The notes beneath the pieces are model-generated. The model saw nothing but the letters and a program-made list of their open reading frames with translations, was not told the DNA's origin and made no database searches. A DNA stretch of 11,226 bases, taken from positions 1 to 11,226 of the forward strand of contig JAEDEU010000048.1 in the NCBI GenBank assembly GCA_016293155.1, given 5' to 3'. Of the stretch, positions 4,513-11,226 are shown in pieces; the first letter of the stretch is position 1; every line of letters begins with the position of its first letter. The position numbers and the translations under genes are program-made. This DNA comes from Clostridiaceae bacterium (GTDB taxonomy: Bacteria > Bacillota > Clostridia > Oscillospirales > Butyricicoccaceae).

Positions 4513-6333
4513 ATGTTGCAGTCATCAATGTTGTATCCGCAAGATAGTGCAATTCGCCGCTCTGTCCGTCTGGATGGTATGTGGAAGTTTCAGCTGGATC
4601 CGCAGGCGTGCGGAACGAAAGAGGGCTGGATTGACGGTCTGCCGTCTCCGGATCTGATCCCTGTTCCTGCGAGCTTTGCAGATTTTTATACCGACAAGGA
4701 AACCCGTGAATTCTGCGGTGACTTTTGGTATGAGACCGAATTTTACATTCCGGACGAATGGAAGGGCAAGGAAGTCGATATTCGATTCGGAAGCGTCACA
4801 CACCGTGCAAACGTGTATTTCAACGGGATTGAGGTGACATCGCATGAGGGCGGATTCCTTCCGTTCTGCGCACGGGTCACGGAGATCGCACGATACGGCA
4901 GTCTCAACAAGCTGGTTGTTCTGGCGAATAATGAGCTGAGCGAGACGACACTGCCCTGTGGATCTGTCACAACGCTGCCGAGCGGACGCAAGGTCGCAAA
5001 GCCGTATTTTGATTTTTATAACTACGCCGGCATTCAGCGTTCGGTATGGCTGACCGCGACCCCAAAGGAATCCATTTTTGATTTCTCTGTGGTTCATGCG
5101 ATTGACGGGACGGATGCGTTGGTCACTTATGATGTCGTGACCAACGGTGAAAACCAGGTTGCCATCGAGGTAAAGGACGAGGCAGGAAACATTGTCGCCG
5201 AGGCAGAGGGAAAGAACGGAGAGATCTGCATTCCGAATGTCCGCCTGTGGAAGGTGCTGGATGCATATCTCTACAAGTTTACCATTCGAATCGTGGACGG
5301 CGATGCAGTGATCGACGAATACGCGCAGGATATCGGCGTTCGTACTGTTGCAATTCGCAACAATCAGATTCTGATTAACGATGAGCCGGTTTACCTGAAG
5401 GGCTTTGGTAAGCATGAAGACAGCGATATTGTCGGACGCGGCTTCAACATCGGCGCAATGAAGCGTGATTTTGAGCTGATGAAGTGGGTCGGTGCAAACA
5501 GCTTCCGCACCAGCCACTATCCGTACAGCGAGGAAATCTATCAGATGGCAGACCGCGAGGGATTCCTTATCACGGATGAGGTTCCGGCAGTCGGCATGTT
5601 CCCGAGCCTGATGAACTTCGCAGAGGCATCGACCGGCAAGCAGACCGCTTTCTTTGCGCAGGATACCACACCGGAGCTGCTGAAAAATCATCTGATTCAG
5701 GTCGAGGAAATGATTGCACGCGATAAGAATCACGCCTGCGTCTTCGCATGGAGCTTGCTCAACGAGCCGGATACGCTGGATGAATCCTCTACGGTTTATT
5801 TTGAAAAGGTCTTTGACCGCTGCCGTGAGCTGGATCCGCAGAAGCGTCCGCGCACCTTCTCGCTGCTGATGAACAGCACGCCGGACAAGTGCAAGTGCTG
5901 GCAGCTCTCCGATTTCCTCTCGCTCAACCGCTACTTCGGTTGGTATGTCATGGGCGGCGCGGATATCGAGAGCGCGGAAATGATGTTCCGCAAGGAAATG
6001 GACGCATGGGCAGAGCTGGTCGGCGAGCGTCCGATGATCTTTACTGAGTACGGCGGGGATACCAACGGAGGCATCGACAAGCTGCCGAGCGTCATGTGGA
6101 GCCAGGAATACCAGATTGAGTGCCTGGAAATGTGCCACAGGGTATTCGACAGCTACCCGTTTGTCAAGGGTGAGCAGATCTGGAATTTTGCGGACTTCCA
6201 GACGACCGAAGGCATTATGCGCATGGACGGAAACAAAAAGGGCATTTTCACCCGCCAGCGCCAGCCGAAGCGTGCGGCTTACTATATCAAACAGCGTTGG
6301 GAAAATCTTTCCGATGATTATAAAACCGAATAA
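4513..6333 (+). CDS. uidA: Beta-glucuronidase, glycoside hydrolase family 2
   Basis: This 606-aa enzyme hydrolyses beta-D-glucuronides to glucuronate and the aglycone. It has the full GH2 layout: sugar-binding jelly-roll (about 15-180), Ig-like domain (about 180-275) and TIM barrel (about 276-600). The acid/base Glu is E418 in WSLLNEPDT and the nucleophile is E512 in FTEYGGDT. N574 and K576 in DGNKKGIFTR match the N-x-K motif that binds the glucuronate carboxylate in E. coli GusA (N566, K568), which separates glucuronidases from other GH2 enzymes. The ends also match GusA closely (GEQIWNFADF, KRAAYYIKQRW). There is no signal peptide, so it acts in the cytoplasm. The segment VGMFPSLMNF to IARDKN is, by recall, the same length as the active-site Loop 1 region of the E. 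coli enzyme. It leads the operon; the next gene starts 70 bases downstream. Confidence 0.95.
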   Translation: MLQSSMLYPQDSAIRRSVRLDGMWKFQLDPQACGTKEGWIDGLPSPDLIPVPASFADFYTDKETREFCGDFWYETEFYIPDEWKGKEVDIRFGSVTHRANVYFNGIEVTSHEGGFLPFCARVTEIARYGSLNKLVVLANNELSETTLPCGSVTTLPSGRKVAKPYFDFYNYAGIQRSVWLTATPKESIFDFSVVHAIDGTDALVTYDVVTNGENQVAIEVKDEAGNIVAEAEGKNGEICIPNVRLWKVLDAYLYKFTIRIVDGDAVIDEYAQDIGVRTVAIRNNQILINDEPVYLKGFGKHEDSDIVGRGFNIGAMKRDFELMKWVGANSFRTSHYPYSEEIYQMADREGFLITDEVPAVGMFPSLMNFAEASTGKQTAFFAQDTTPELLKNHLIQVEEMIARDKNHACVFAWSLLNEPDTLDESSTVYFEKVFDRCRELDPQKRPRTFSLLMNSTPDKCKCWQLSDFLSLNRYFGWYVMGGADIESAEMMFRKEMDAWAELVGERPMIFTEYGGDTNGGIDKLPSVMWSQEYQIECLEMCHRVFDSYPFVKGEQIWNFADFQTTEGIMRMDGNKKGIFTRQRQPKRAAYYIKQRWENLSDDYKTE

Positions 6334-6388
6334 GAGTCATACTACCGAATGAATTTGATCGCAGAAATCAGGCATTTGGATGAACAAT

Positions 6389-6395
6389 AAGGAGG
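6389..6395 (+). promoter_or_regulatory. Ribosome binding site that fixes the start of the second GH2 gene
   Basis: AAGGAGG lies 8 bases before ATG 6404. An in-frame ATG at 6380 lies before this site and would place the ribosome site inside the coding region (reading NKEED), so the shorter start is preferred. Confidence 0.85.
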
Positions 6396-6403
6396 AAGAT
6401 AGT

Positions 6404-8674
6404 ATGCGCAATACGATTTGTCTGAATCAGGACTGGAGATTTATTCAGCAGAATGCAGGACTTCCGGCTTCTCTGCCGGAGGACTGGCAGAAGATTGATC
6501 TCCCGCATTCCTGGAATGCAGTGGACGGTCACGACGGCAATGGCGGATATGACCGTGGATGCTACTGGTATGCCAAGAGCTTTTCCACTCCGAAGCAGCC
6601 GCTGGCAGGCGGACGGGTTTATGTTGAGATTCTGGCAGCCGGACAGCAGGCTACCGTGTATGTCAACGGAGAAGAGGTCGTTTATCATGAGGGCGGCTAT
6701 TCGACCTTCCGCGCGGATATTACCGATCTGTGCAAGGACGGAGAGGACAACCTGCTCGTAGTTGCGTGCAGCAACGAGAACAAGAGCAGCGTATATCCGC
6801 AGTCGGCAGACTTTACCTTCTACGGTGGTCTTTACCGCGGTGTAAATCTTATCAGCGTGCCGGATACCCATTTTGATCTGGATTTCTACGGCAGCTCTGG
6901 ACTCCGAGTAACCCCGAAGCCGTGTGACTGCGGAGGAGCCTGCTTTGAGCTGAAATCTTGGGTAATCAATCCGGACGAAAACTTCACCGTTCTGTATACC
7001 ATCAAGGACGCAGAGGGCAGAGAGGTTGCTTCCGCATCCCGTCCGGCAGATGACACCGCGGTTACCGTATACGTTCCGGACGCGGTGAAGTGGGAGATCG
7101 ACAATCCGTACCTGTATACCGTAACCGCACAGCTCCAGCGCCGCAATGAGGTATATGATGAGGTTTCCGCCCGTGCCGGCGTGCGCAGCTTCTCCTGTGA
7201 CCCGGATCAGGGCTTCATCATCAACGGCGTTCCGACTCCGCTGCGCGGCGTCAGCCGTCATCAGGATATGCTCTACAAGGGCAATGCGCTGACCAGAGAG
7301 GATCATTACGCGGACGCGGAAATGATTAAGGAGCTGGGTGCAAACACCATCCGTCTGGCACACTATCAGCATTCTCAGGATTTTTATGATGCATGTGATG
7401 AGATGGGCTTTATCATCTGGGCGGAGATTCCGTTCATCAGCATCATGAATCAGGATCCGGCAGCACATCAGAACTGCATCAGCCAGATGAAGGAACTGAT
7501 CGTTCAGAACTACAACCATCCGTCTATCTGCTTCTGGGGCGTTTCCAACGAGATTCTGATCGGAGGTATTTCCGAGCAGCTGATCGAAAATCATAAGGAG
7601 CTGAATGCTCTGTGCAAGGAAATGGACCCGACCCGCCTGACCACCATCGCGCACGTTTCCATGACCCCGATGGACAGCCCGATGCACGGCATTACCGATG
7701 TGGAGAGCTACAACCATTACTTTGGCTGGTACGGCGGCAAGATGGAGGATAACGGCCCGTGGTTCGATGATTTCCATGCAAAGCATCCGAATATCTGCGT
7801 CGGTGTATCCGAGTACGGCTGCGAAGGCATTATCACGTATCACAGTGCGAATCCGCAGTGCAAGGACTATACCGAGGAGTATCAGGCACTGTACCATGAG
7901 CATATGGCAAAGGTGCTGGATGAGCGCCCGTACCTGTGGTCGAGCCATGTGTGGAATATGTTCGACTTCGGCTGTGCAGCCCGTGATGAGGGCGGCGTGG
8001 CAGGACGCAACAACAAGGGTCTGGTTACCATTGACCGAAAGACCAAGAAGGACAGCTACTATATCTATCAGGCATACTGGTCCAAGCAGCCGATGGTTCA
8101 TCTGTGCGGTAAGCGCTATGCACAGCGGGCAGGCGAGACCACCGAGATTCGCGTCTACTCCAATCAGCCGACAGTTGCGCTGTATGTCAACGGCGAGCTG
8201 GTGGAGGAGAAGTCCGCGGACAAGGTATTTGTATTCACCGTGGCACTCCGCGAGGGCAGCAACATTGTGGTTGCGGAAGCAGGCGGTCTGAAGGACAGCA
8301 TGACGCTTGAGAAGGTCGAGACCGAGCCGAGCATCTATGTTCTGCCGGAATTCAACGAGAGAATGGAAGGCGTGGCCAACTGGTTCAAGCTGGCAGGTGA
8401 TCTGGATCTGAAGGCGCCGATGGAATTCCCGGAGGGCAAGTACAGCGTAAAGAATACAATGGAAGAGCTTGCAGCATCCCCGGAGGCATTCACGATCGTT
8501 GCTGAGGCGGTCAAGCTTGCAACCAATTTCAATCTTGTACCGGGTGAAGGCATGTGGGACATGATGAAGGTGATGTCCCCGGAGGCTATGGTGGAAATGG
8601 CAGGCAACATGATGCCGGACGGCTTCCTCGAGAGCCTGAATGCAAAGCTCATCAAGATTGATATGGTAAAGTAA
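6404..8674 (+). CDS. Glycoside hydrolase family 2 enzyme (beta-galactosidase or beta-hexuronidase type)
   Basis: This 756-aa cytoplasmic GH2 enzyme opens with CLNQDWRF and the LPHSWN and GYDRGCYWYAKSF segments of the sugar-binding domain. The TIM barrel carries acid/base E383 in GVSNEI and nucleophile E470 in SEYGCEG. N536 and K538 in RNNKGLV resemble the uronidase N-x-K motif, but related NxKG sequences also occur in GH2 proteins annotated as beta-galactosidases. It differs from the uidA product in having NEI rather than NEP and a much longer C-terminus. After the barrel come an Ig-like domain (about 563-640: AGETTEIRVYSNQP, VALYVNGELV) and a 116-residue helical tail with eight Met in 28 residues. 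The gap to the transporter gene is 65 bases. Its place in the operon suggests a uronide or uronide-linked substrate, but beta-galactoside, glucuronide and galacturonide hydrolysis all remain possible. Confidence 0.88.
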   Translation: MRNTICLNQDWRFIQQNAGLPASLPEDWQKIDLPHSWNAVDGHDGNGGYDRGCYWYAKSFSTPKQPLAGGRVYVEILAAGQQATVYVNGEEVVYHEGGYSTFRADITDLCKDGEDNLLVVACSNENKSSVYPQSADFTFYGGLYRGVNLISVPDTHFDLDFYGSSGLRVTPKPCDCGGACFELKSWVINPDENFTVLYTIKDAEGREVASASRPADDTAVTVYVPDAVKWEIDNPYLYTVTAQLQRRNEVYDEVSARAGVRSFSCDPDQGFIINGVPTPLRGVSRHQDMLYKGNALTREDHYADAEMIKELGANTIRLAHYQHSQDFYDACDEMGFIIWAEIPFISIMNQDPAAHQNCISQMKELIVQNYNHPSICFWGVSNEILIGGISEQLIENHKELNALCKEMDPTRLTTIAHVSMTPMDSPMHGITDVESYNHYFGWYGGKMEDNGPWFDDFHAKHPNICVGVSEYGCEGIITYHSANPQCKDYTEEYQALYHEHMAKVLDERPYLWSSHVWNMFDFGCAARDEGGVAGRNNKGLVTIDRKTKKDSYYIYQAYWSKQPMVHLCGKRYAQRAGETTEIRVYSNQPTVALYVNGELVEEKSADKVFVFTVALREGSNIVVAEAGGLKDSMTLEKVETEPSIYVLPEFNERMEGVANWFKLAGDLDLKAPMEFPEGKYSVKNTMEELAASPEAFTIVAEAVKLATNFNLVPGEGMWDMMKVMSPEAMVEMAGNMMPDGFLESLNAKLIKIDMVK

Positions 8675-8696
8675 GGCTTACTGTGAAAGGAGCGCG

Positions 8697-8786
8697 ATGA
8701 ATTCTATTCATTGCAAAAAAAGAAAAGGAGAGAACAATAATGGCAGCAAACTCTACATCTATCCGGCCATTTGGCATCAAGGATAA
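8697..8786 (+). CDS. Possible 29-codon upstream ORF overlapping the transporter start
   Basis: ATG 8697 follows an AAAGGAG site (8686-8692) by 4 bases and opens a 29-codon frame (begins MNSIHCKKRKGENNNG, ends YPAIWHQG). It runs through the transporter's own ribosome site and stops 46 bases into the transporter gene in another frame. It may be a translational-coupling leader or simply a chance frame behind a decayed ribosome site. Evidence is thin: two closely spaced ribosome sites, and a short basic peptide of no known family. Confidence 0.2.
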   Translation: MNSIHCKKRKGENNNGSKLYIYPAIWHQG

Positions 8787-10140
8787 GCTGGGATATATGT
8801 TTGGTGACTTCGGCAACGATTTTACCTTCATTCTGTCCTCAATGTTCATGATGAAGTTCTATACGGACGTCATGGGAATTCCGGGCGGTCTGGTTGGACT
8901 GCTGATGATGGCGGCACGATTTGTCGATGCAGTTACCGATGTTACGATGGGTCAGATCGTTGACCGCTCCAAGCCGACCAAGGACGGCAAGTTCCGCCCG
9001 TGGCTGAAGCGTATGTGCGGTCCGGTCGCGATTGCATCCTTCCTGATTTATCAGTCCGCATTTGCCGATATGGCATATGGCTTTAAGGTATTCTGGATGT
9101 TCTTCACCTACATCCTGTGGGGATCCATCTTCTATACCTCCATCAACATCCCGTACGGCTCCATGGCATCTGCCGTTTCGTCCGATCCGACCGACCGTGC
9201 AGAGCTTTCCACCTGGAGAACCATCGGTGCGACGCTGGCATCTCTGGTCATCGGTGTTGGTACCCCGATGTTCGCATATGAGGTCGTCGACGGTGCAACC
9301 GTTCTGTCCGGCACCAAGATGACGATCATCGCAGGCGTATTCGGTATTTGCGCAATTGTCTGCTACCTGCTGTGCTTCAACTTGGTTCGTGAGCGCGTTG
9401 AGGTTCCGCAGAACACCACCAAGCTGAATCCCGGCGCAATGCTTAAGAGCATTTTCACCAATCGTGCGCTGCTCGGTATCATCGCAGCAGCAATCATGCT
9501 TCTGCTTGGTCAGCTGGGTATGTCCGGTATGCAGCCGTACATCTTCCCGGTTTACTATGGCAGTGCAAAAGCACAGTCTATGGCTTCTCTGATCAGTTCG
9601 ATTGCAATGCTGGTTATCTGTGCACCGCTTGCGGTTAAGCTGGCAGCTAAGTTCGGCAAGAAGGAGCTGTCTGTTGCTTCCTGCCTGTTCGGCGCAGCGG
9701 CATGGTTTGTATGTCTGGTTCTGCGTCCGGAGAATCCGATGGTATTCGTTGCATTCTCCACGCTGGCAATGATCGGTCTCGGCTTCTTCAACACCGTTAT
9801 CTGGGCAATGATTACCGATGTCATTGACGATGCAGAGGTTCGCAACGGTGTCCGTGAGGACGGCACGATCTACTCGGTTTATTCCTTTGCAAGAAAGCTG
9901 GGTCAGGCGCTGTCCGCCGGCATGATTGGCGCAGTTCTGACGGCAATCGGCTATACCGGAGAGGTCGCAGTAAATCCGACGGCTCATCCGGAGGTTCTTG
10001 AGGGCATCTTCAACTGGTCCTGCCTGATTCCGGGAGTCGGTCTGGTTCTGGTAGCGCTGGCGCTGCTGTTCATCTATCCGCTGAACAAGAAGCGTGTCGA
10101 GGCAAATGTTGCGGAGCTGAAGAGCCGCCGCGGCGAATAA
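8740..10140 (+). CDS. GPH-family sugar:cation symporter (MFS), probable glucuronide transporter
   Basis: This 466-aa inner-membrane protein has about 12 hydrophobic segments and the glycoside-pentoside-hexuronide (GPH) family pattern. Visible motifs are KLGYMFGDFGNDF at residues 16-28, RFVDAVTDVTMGQIVDRS at 60-77 with the cation-linked Asp positions D63 and D67, and the loop DGKFRPW at 82-88. A second-half motif, GFFNTVIWAMITDVIDDAEV, is also typical. Length matches MelB, XylP and UidB. Members import glycosides together with H+ or Na+. Placed after two GH2 genes and before uxuA, it most likely imports beta-glucuronides or other hexuronides, as UidB does in E. coli. The start at 8740 has AAAAGGAG (8723-8730) 9 bases upstream. 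Substrate and coupling ion are inferred from context. Confidence 0.92.
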   Translation: MAANSTSIRPFGIKDKLGYMFGDFGNDFTFILSSMFMMKFYTDVMGIPGGLVGLLMMAARFVDAVTDVTMGQIVDRSKPTKDGKFRPWLKRMCGPVAIASFLIYQSAFADMAYGFKVFWMFFTYILWGSIFYTSINIPYGSMASAVSSDPTDRAELSTWRTIGATLASLVIGVGTPMFAYEVVDGATVLSGTKMTIIAGVFGICAIVCYLLCFNLVRERVEVPQNTTKLNPGAMLKSIFTNRALLGIIAAAIMLLLGQLGMSGMQPYIFPVYYGSAKAQSMASLISSIAMLVICAPLAVKLAAKFGKKELSVASCLFGAAAWFVCLVLRPENPMVFVAFSTLAMIGLGFFNTVIWAMITDVIDDAEVRNGVREDGTIYSVYSFARKLGQALSAGMIGAVLTAIGYTGEVAVNPTAHPEVLEGIFNWSCLIPGVGLVLVALALLFIYPLNKKRVEANVAELKSRRGE

Positions 10141-10207
10141 GCACACGATTACCACACCGTAAACAACAATAAACAACATTCGTAACCCCTATTCTTAACT
10201 TTTTTGA

Positions 10208-10245
10208 TTCCCAAAAGGGGGAGGGCTTCGGCTCTCCTCCGGGAA
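10208..10245 (+). other. Stable TTCG-loop hairpin between the transporter and HAD genes
   Basis: GGGGGAGGGC (10217-10226) pairs with GCTCTCCTCC (10231-10240), with two wobbles, around a C(TTCG)G tetraloop. An outer TTCCC/GGGAA stem (10208-10212 and 10241-10245) extends it past an AAAA bulge. The sequence after it is A-rich, not T-rich, so it is not a normal plus-strand terminator. It could block exonucleases and set different transcript levels for the transporter and downstream genes. Confidence 0.55.
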
Positions 10246-10267
10246 ACAAAAAGAAAGGAGCGCGGCA

Positions 10268-11116
10268 ATGGCAGATATATTTTGTAAATTTACAAAGCGA
10301 AAGGATTTTCTGATCTGCATTGACAGCGACGGCTGTGTCATGGACACCATGAATGCAAAACAGAGCCGGTGCTTCGGCCCGTGCATGGTCGAGGAGTGGG
10401 GATTGGAGCAGTGGCGCGAGGAAGTGCTGGCGCGCTGGTATGACATCAATCTGTACGCACACACCCGAGGCGTGAATCGCTTTCAGACGCTGGCGATTGC
10501 ATTACAGGAAATCAATCAAAAATATTGCAGCATTCCGAATCTGGACGCACTCGTGCAGTGGGTGCAGAGCGGTTCGGAGCTTTCCAACCGCGGACTGGAG
10601 CAGGCGATTGCGCACACCAACAGTCCGTGCCTGAAAAAAGCGCTGGCATGGAGCCTTGCGGTCAATGATTCCGTCACGCAGCTGCCGTGGGAGGAGCGCA
10701 GTCCGTTCGAGGGCGCACGTCAGGCGCTGGCATATGCAAGACGCTATGCCGATATTGCGGTAGTCTCGGATGCAAATCTGGGCGCCGTGCTGGAGGAATG
10801 GGATTTAAATGAGCTGCTGGAGTGCACGGACATTGTTCTGGCACAAGAAAACGGCAGCAAGGCGTACTGTATCGCAAAACTGCTCAGTCAGGGCTATGCG
10901 AACCATCATGTGCTGATGTGCGGCGATGCACCGGAGGATCTGGAGGCGGCACGCAAAAATGATATTTTGTTCTATCCCATTCTGATTAACCGTGAAAAAG
11001 AGAGCTGGGCGGAATTTTTCGCCCAAGGCCTGAAGCATCTGCTGGACGGACACTATGCCGGAGAATATCAGCAGAGCAAAATAGAGGAATTTTTCAAAAA
11101 TCTCGGCGGGCAGTGA
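10268..11116 (+). CDS. HAD-superfamily hydrolase (probable phosphatase)
   Basis: This 282-aa cytoplasmic protein has all four haloacid-dehalogenase motifs. Motif I is IDSDGCVMD with nucleophile D19 and acid/base D21. Motif II is VVSDAN with S167. Motif III is K198 in ENGSKAY. Motif IV is CGDAPEDLEAA with D220 and D224 as Mg2+ ligands. About 140 residues lie between motifs I and II, mostly predicted helix, fitting a large C1-type cap that selects the substrate. The nature of motif I (DxD) points to phosphatase rather than dehalogenase chemistry. The start at 10268 has AAAGGAG (10254-10260) 7 bases upstream. It lies 127 bases after the transporter, across a stable hairpin, and 74 bases before uxuA, so a link to hexuronate metabolism is likely. 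The natural substrate, perhaps a sugar-acid phosphate, cannot be read from the sequence. Confidence 0.87.
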   Translation: MADIFCKFTKRKDFLICIDSDGCVMDTMNAKQSRCFGPCMVEEWGLEQWREEVLARWYDINLYAHTRGVNRFQTLAIALQEINQKYCSIPNLDALVQWVQSGSELSNRGLEQAIAHTNSPCLKKALAWSLAVNDSVTQLPWEERSPFEGARQALAYARRYADIAVVSDANLGAVLEEWDLNELLECTDIVLAQENGSKAYCIAKLLSQGYANHHVLMCGDAPEDLEAARKNDILFYPILINREKESWAEFFAQGLKHLLDGHYAGEYQQSKIEEFFKNLGGQ

Positions 11117-11190
11117 ACTGTCTGGATATATACACTGGAACAATGCCGGTAAAACGGCGTGCAAACTGTAACATAAAAGGAGGCATTTAT

Positions 11191-11226
11191 ATGCAGATGA
11201 CATTCCGCTGGTACGGCGCAGGAAAT
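11191..11226 (+). CDS. uxuA: Mannonate dehydratase, first 12 codons (3' end outside window)
   Basis: The last 36 bases encode a start reading MQMTFRWYGAGN, preceded by AAAAGGAGG (11175-11183) 7 bases upstream. The TFRWYG stretch right after the initiator is the conserved N-terminus of UxuA, which dehydrates D-mannonate to 2-keto-3-deoxygluconate in glucuronate breakdown. The frame is open to the window edge. Twelve residues are little evidence on their own, but the match is distinctive and the position after glucuronidase, transporter and HAD genes fits the pathway exactly. The rest of the gene, and the isomerase and reductase expected in the pathway, lie outside the window. Confidence 0.8.
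   Translation, partial: MQMTFRWYGAGN

Noticed and set aside
4525..6138. Long open frame antisense to uidA, and similar ones antisense to the second GH2 gene (6368-8101) and the transporter (8839-10179)
   Set aside because: They mirror the codon use of the sense genes, have no ribosome sites suited to their starts, and give low-complexity Cys/His/Arg-rich proteins with no recognisable domain, while the sense frames encode complete known enzymes.
6380..6403. Earlier in-frame ATG for the second GH2 gene
   Set aside because: The ribosome site AAGGAGG lies downstream of it and 8 bases before ATG 6404.

Overview
The window reads as a chromosome segment of a gut Clostridia species, probably of the Oscillospirales/Ruminococcaceae type. 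Supporting signs are strong AGGAGG-type ribosome sites, coding GC near 50-55% beside AT-rich spacers, a Clostridia-style AraC regulator, and a glucuronide-foraging operon typical of intestinal Firmicutes. This placement is an inference from style, not from a marker gene.

Left part (1-2720) is mixed housekeeping and small genes. It holds the C-terminal part of a SAM-dependent methyltransferase cut by the window edge, a PfkB-family sugar kinase, and a tRNA-Val(GAC) with its own near-consensus promoter and an intrinsic terminator. A convergent minus-strand pair of tiny genes (59 and 73 aa) follows, with its own promoter and terminator. A 55-aa plus-strand small gene ends at a terminator shared with the AraC gene.

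Right part (2729 to the end) is a hexuronide utilisation locus. An AraC-family regulator (minus strand) is divergent from a plus-strand gene run: GH2 beta-glucuronidase (uidA-like), a second GH2 enzyme of uncertain uronide/galactoside specificity, a GPH-family sugar:cation symporter, a HAD-family phosphatase, and the first 12 codons of mannonate dehydratase (uxuA) at the right edge. The 521-base spacer between the divergent genes carries a 21-bp-period direct repeat, a plausible AraC-type operator, and candidate sigma-A promoter elements. The inferred logic is that glucuronides enter through the GPH symporter. They are cleaved in the cytoplasm by the GH2 enzymes (neither shows a signal peptide). 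The freed glucuronate is then isomerised and reduced by genes outside the window and dehydrated by UxuA to 2-keto-3-deoxygluconate.

I did not find CRISPR arrays, insertion sequences, phage genes or attachment sites. The most interesting loose ends are the second GH2 with its Met-rich C-terminal tail, the HAD phosphatase inside the uronide operon, the AraC-type direct repeat, the inverted repeat enclosing the tRNA promoter, and the unrecognised 55-aa small gene.
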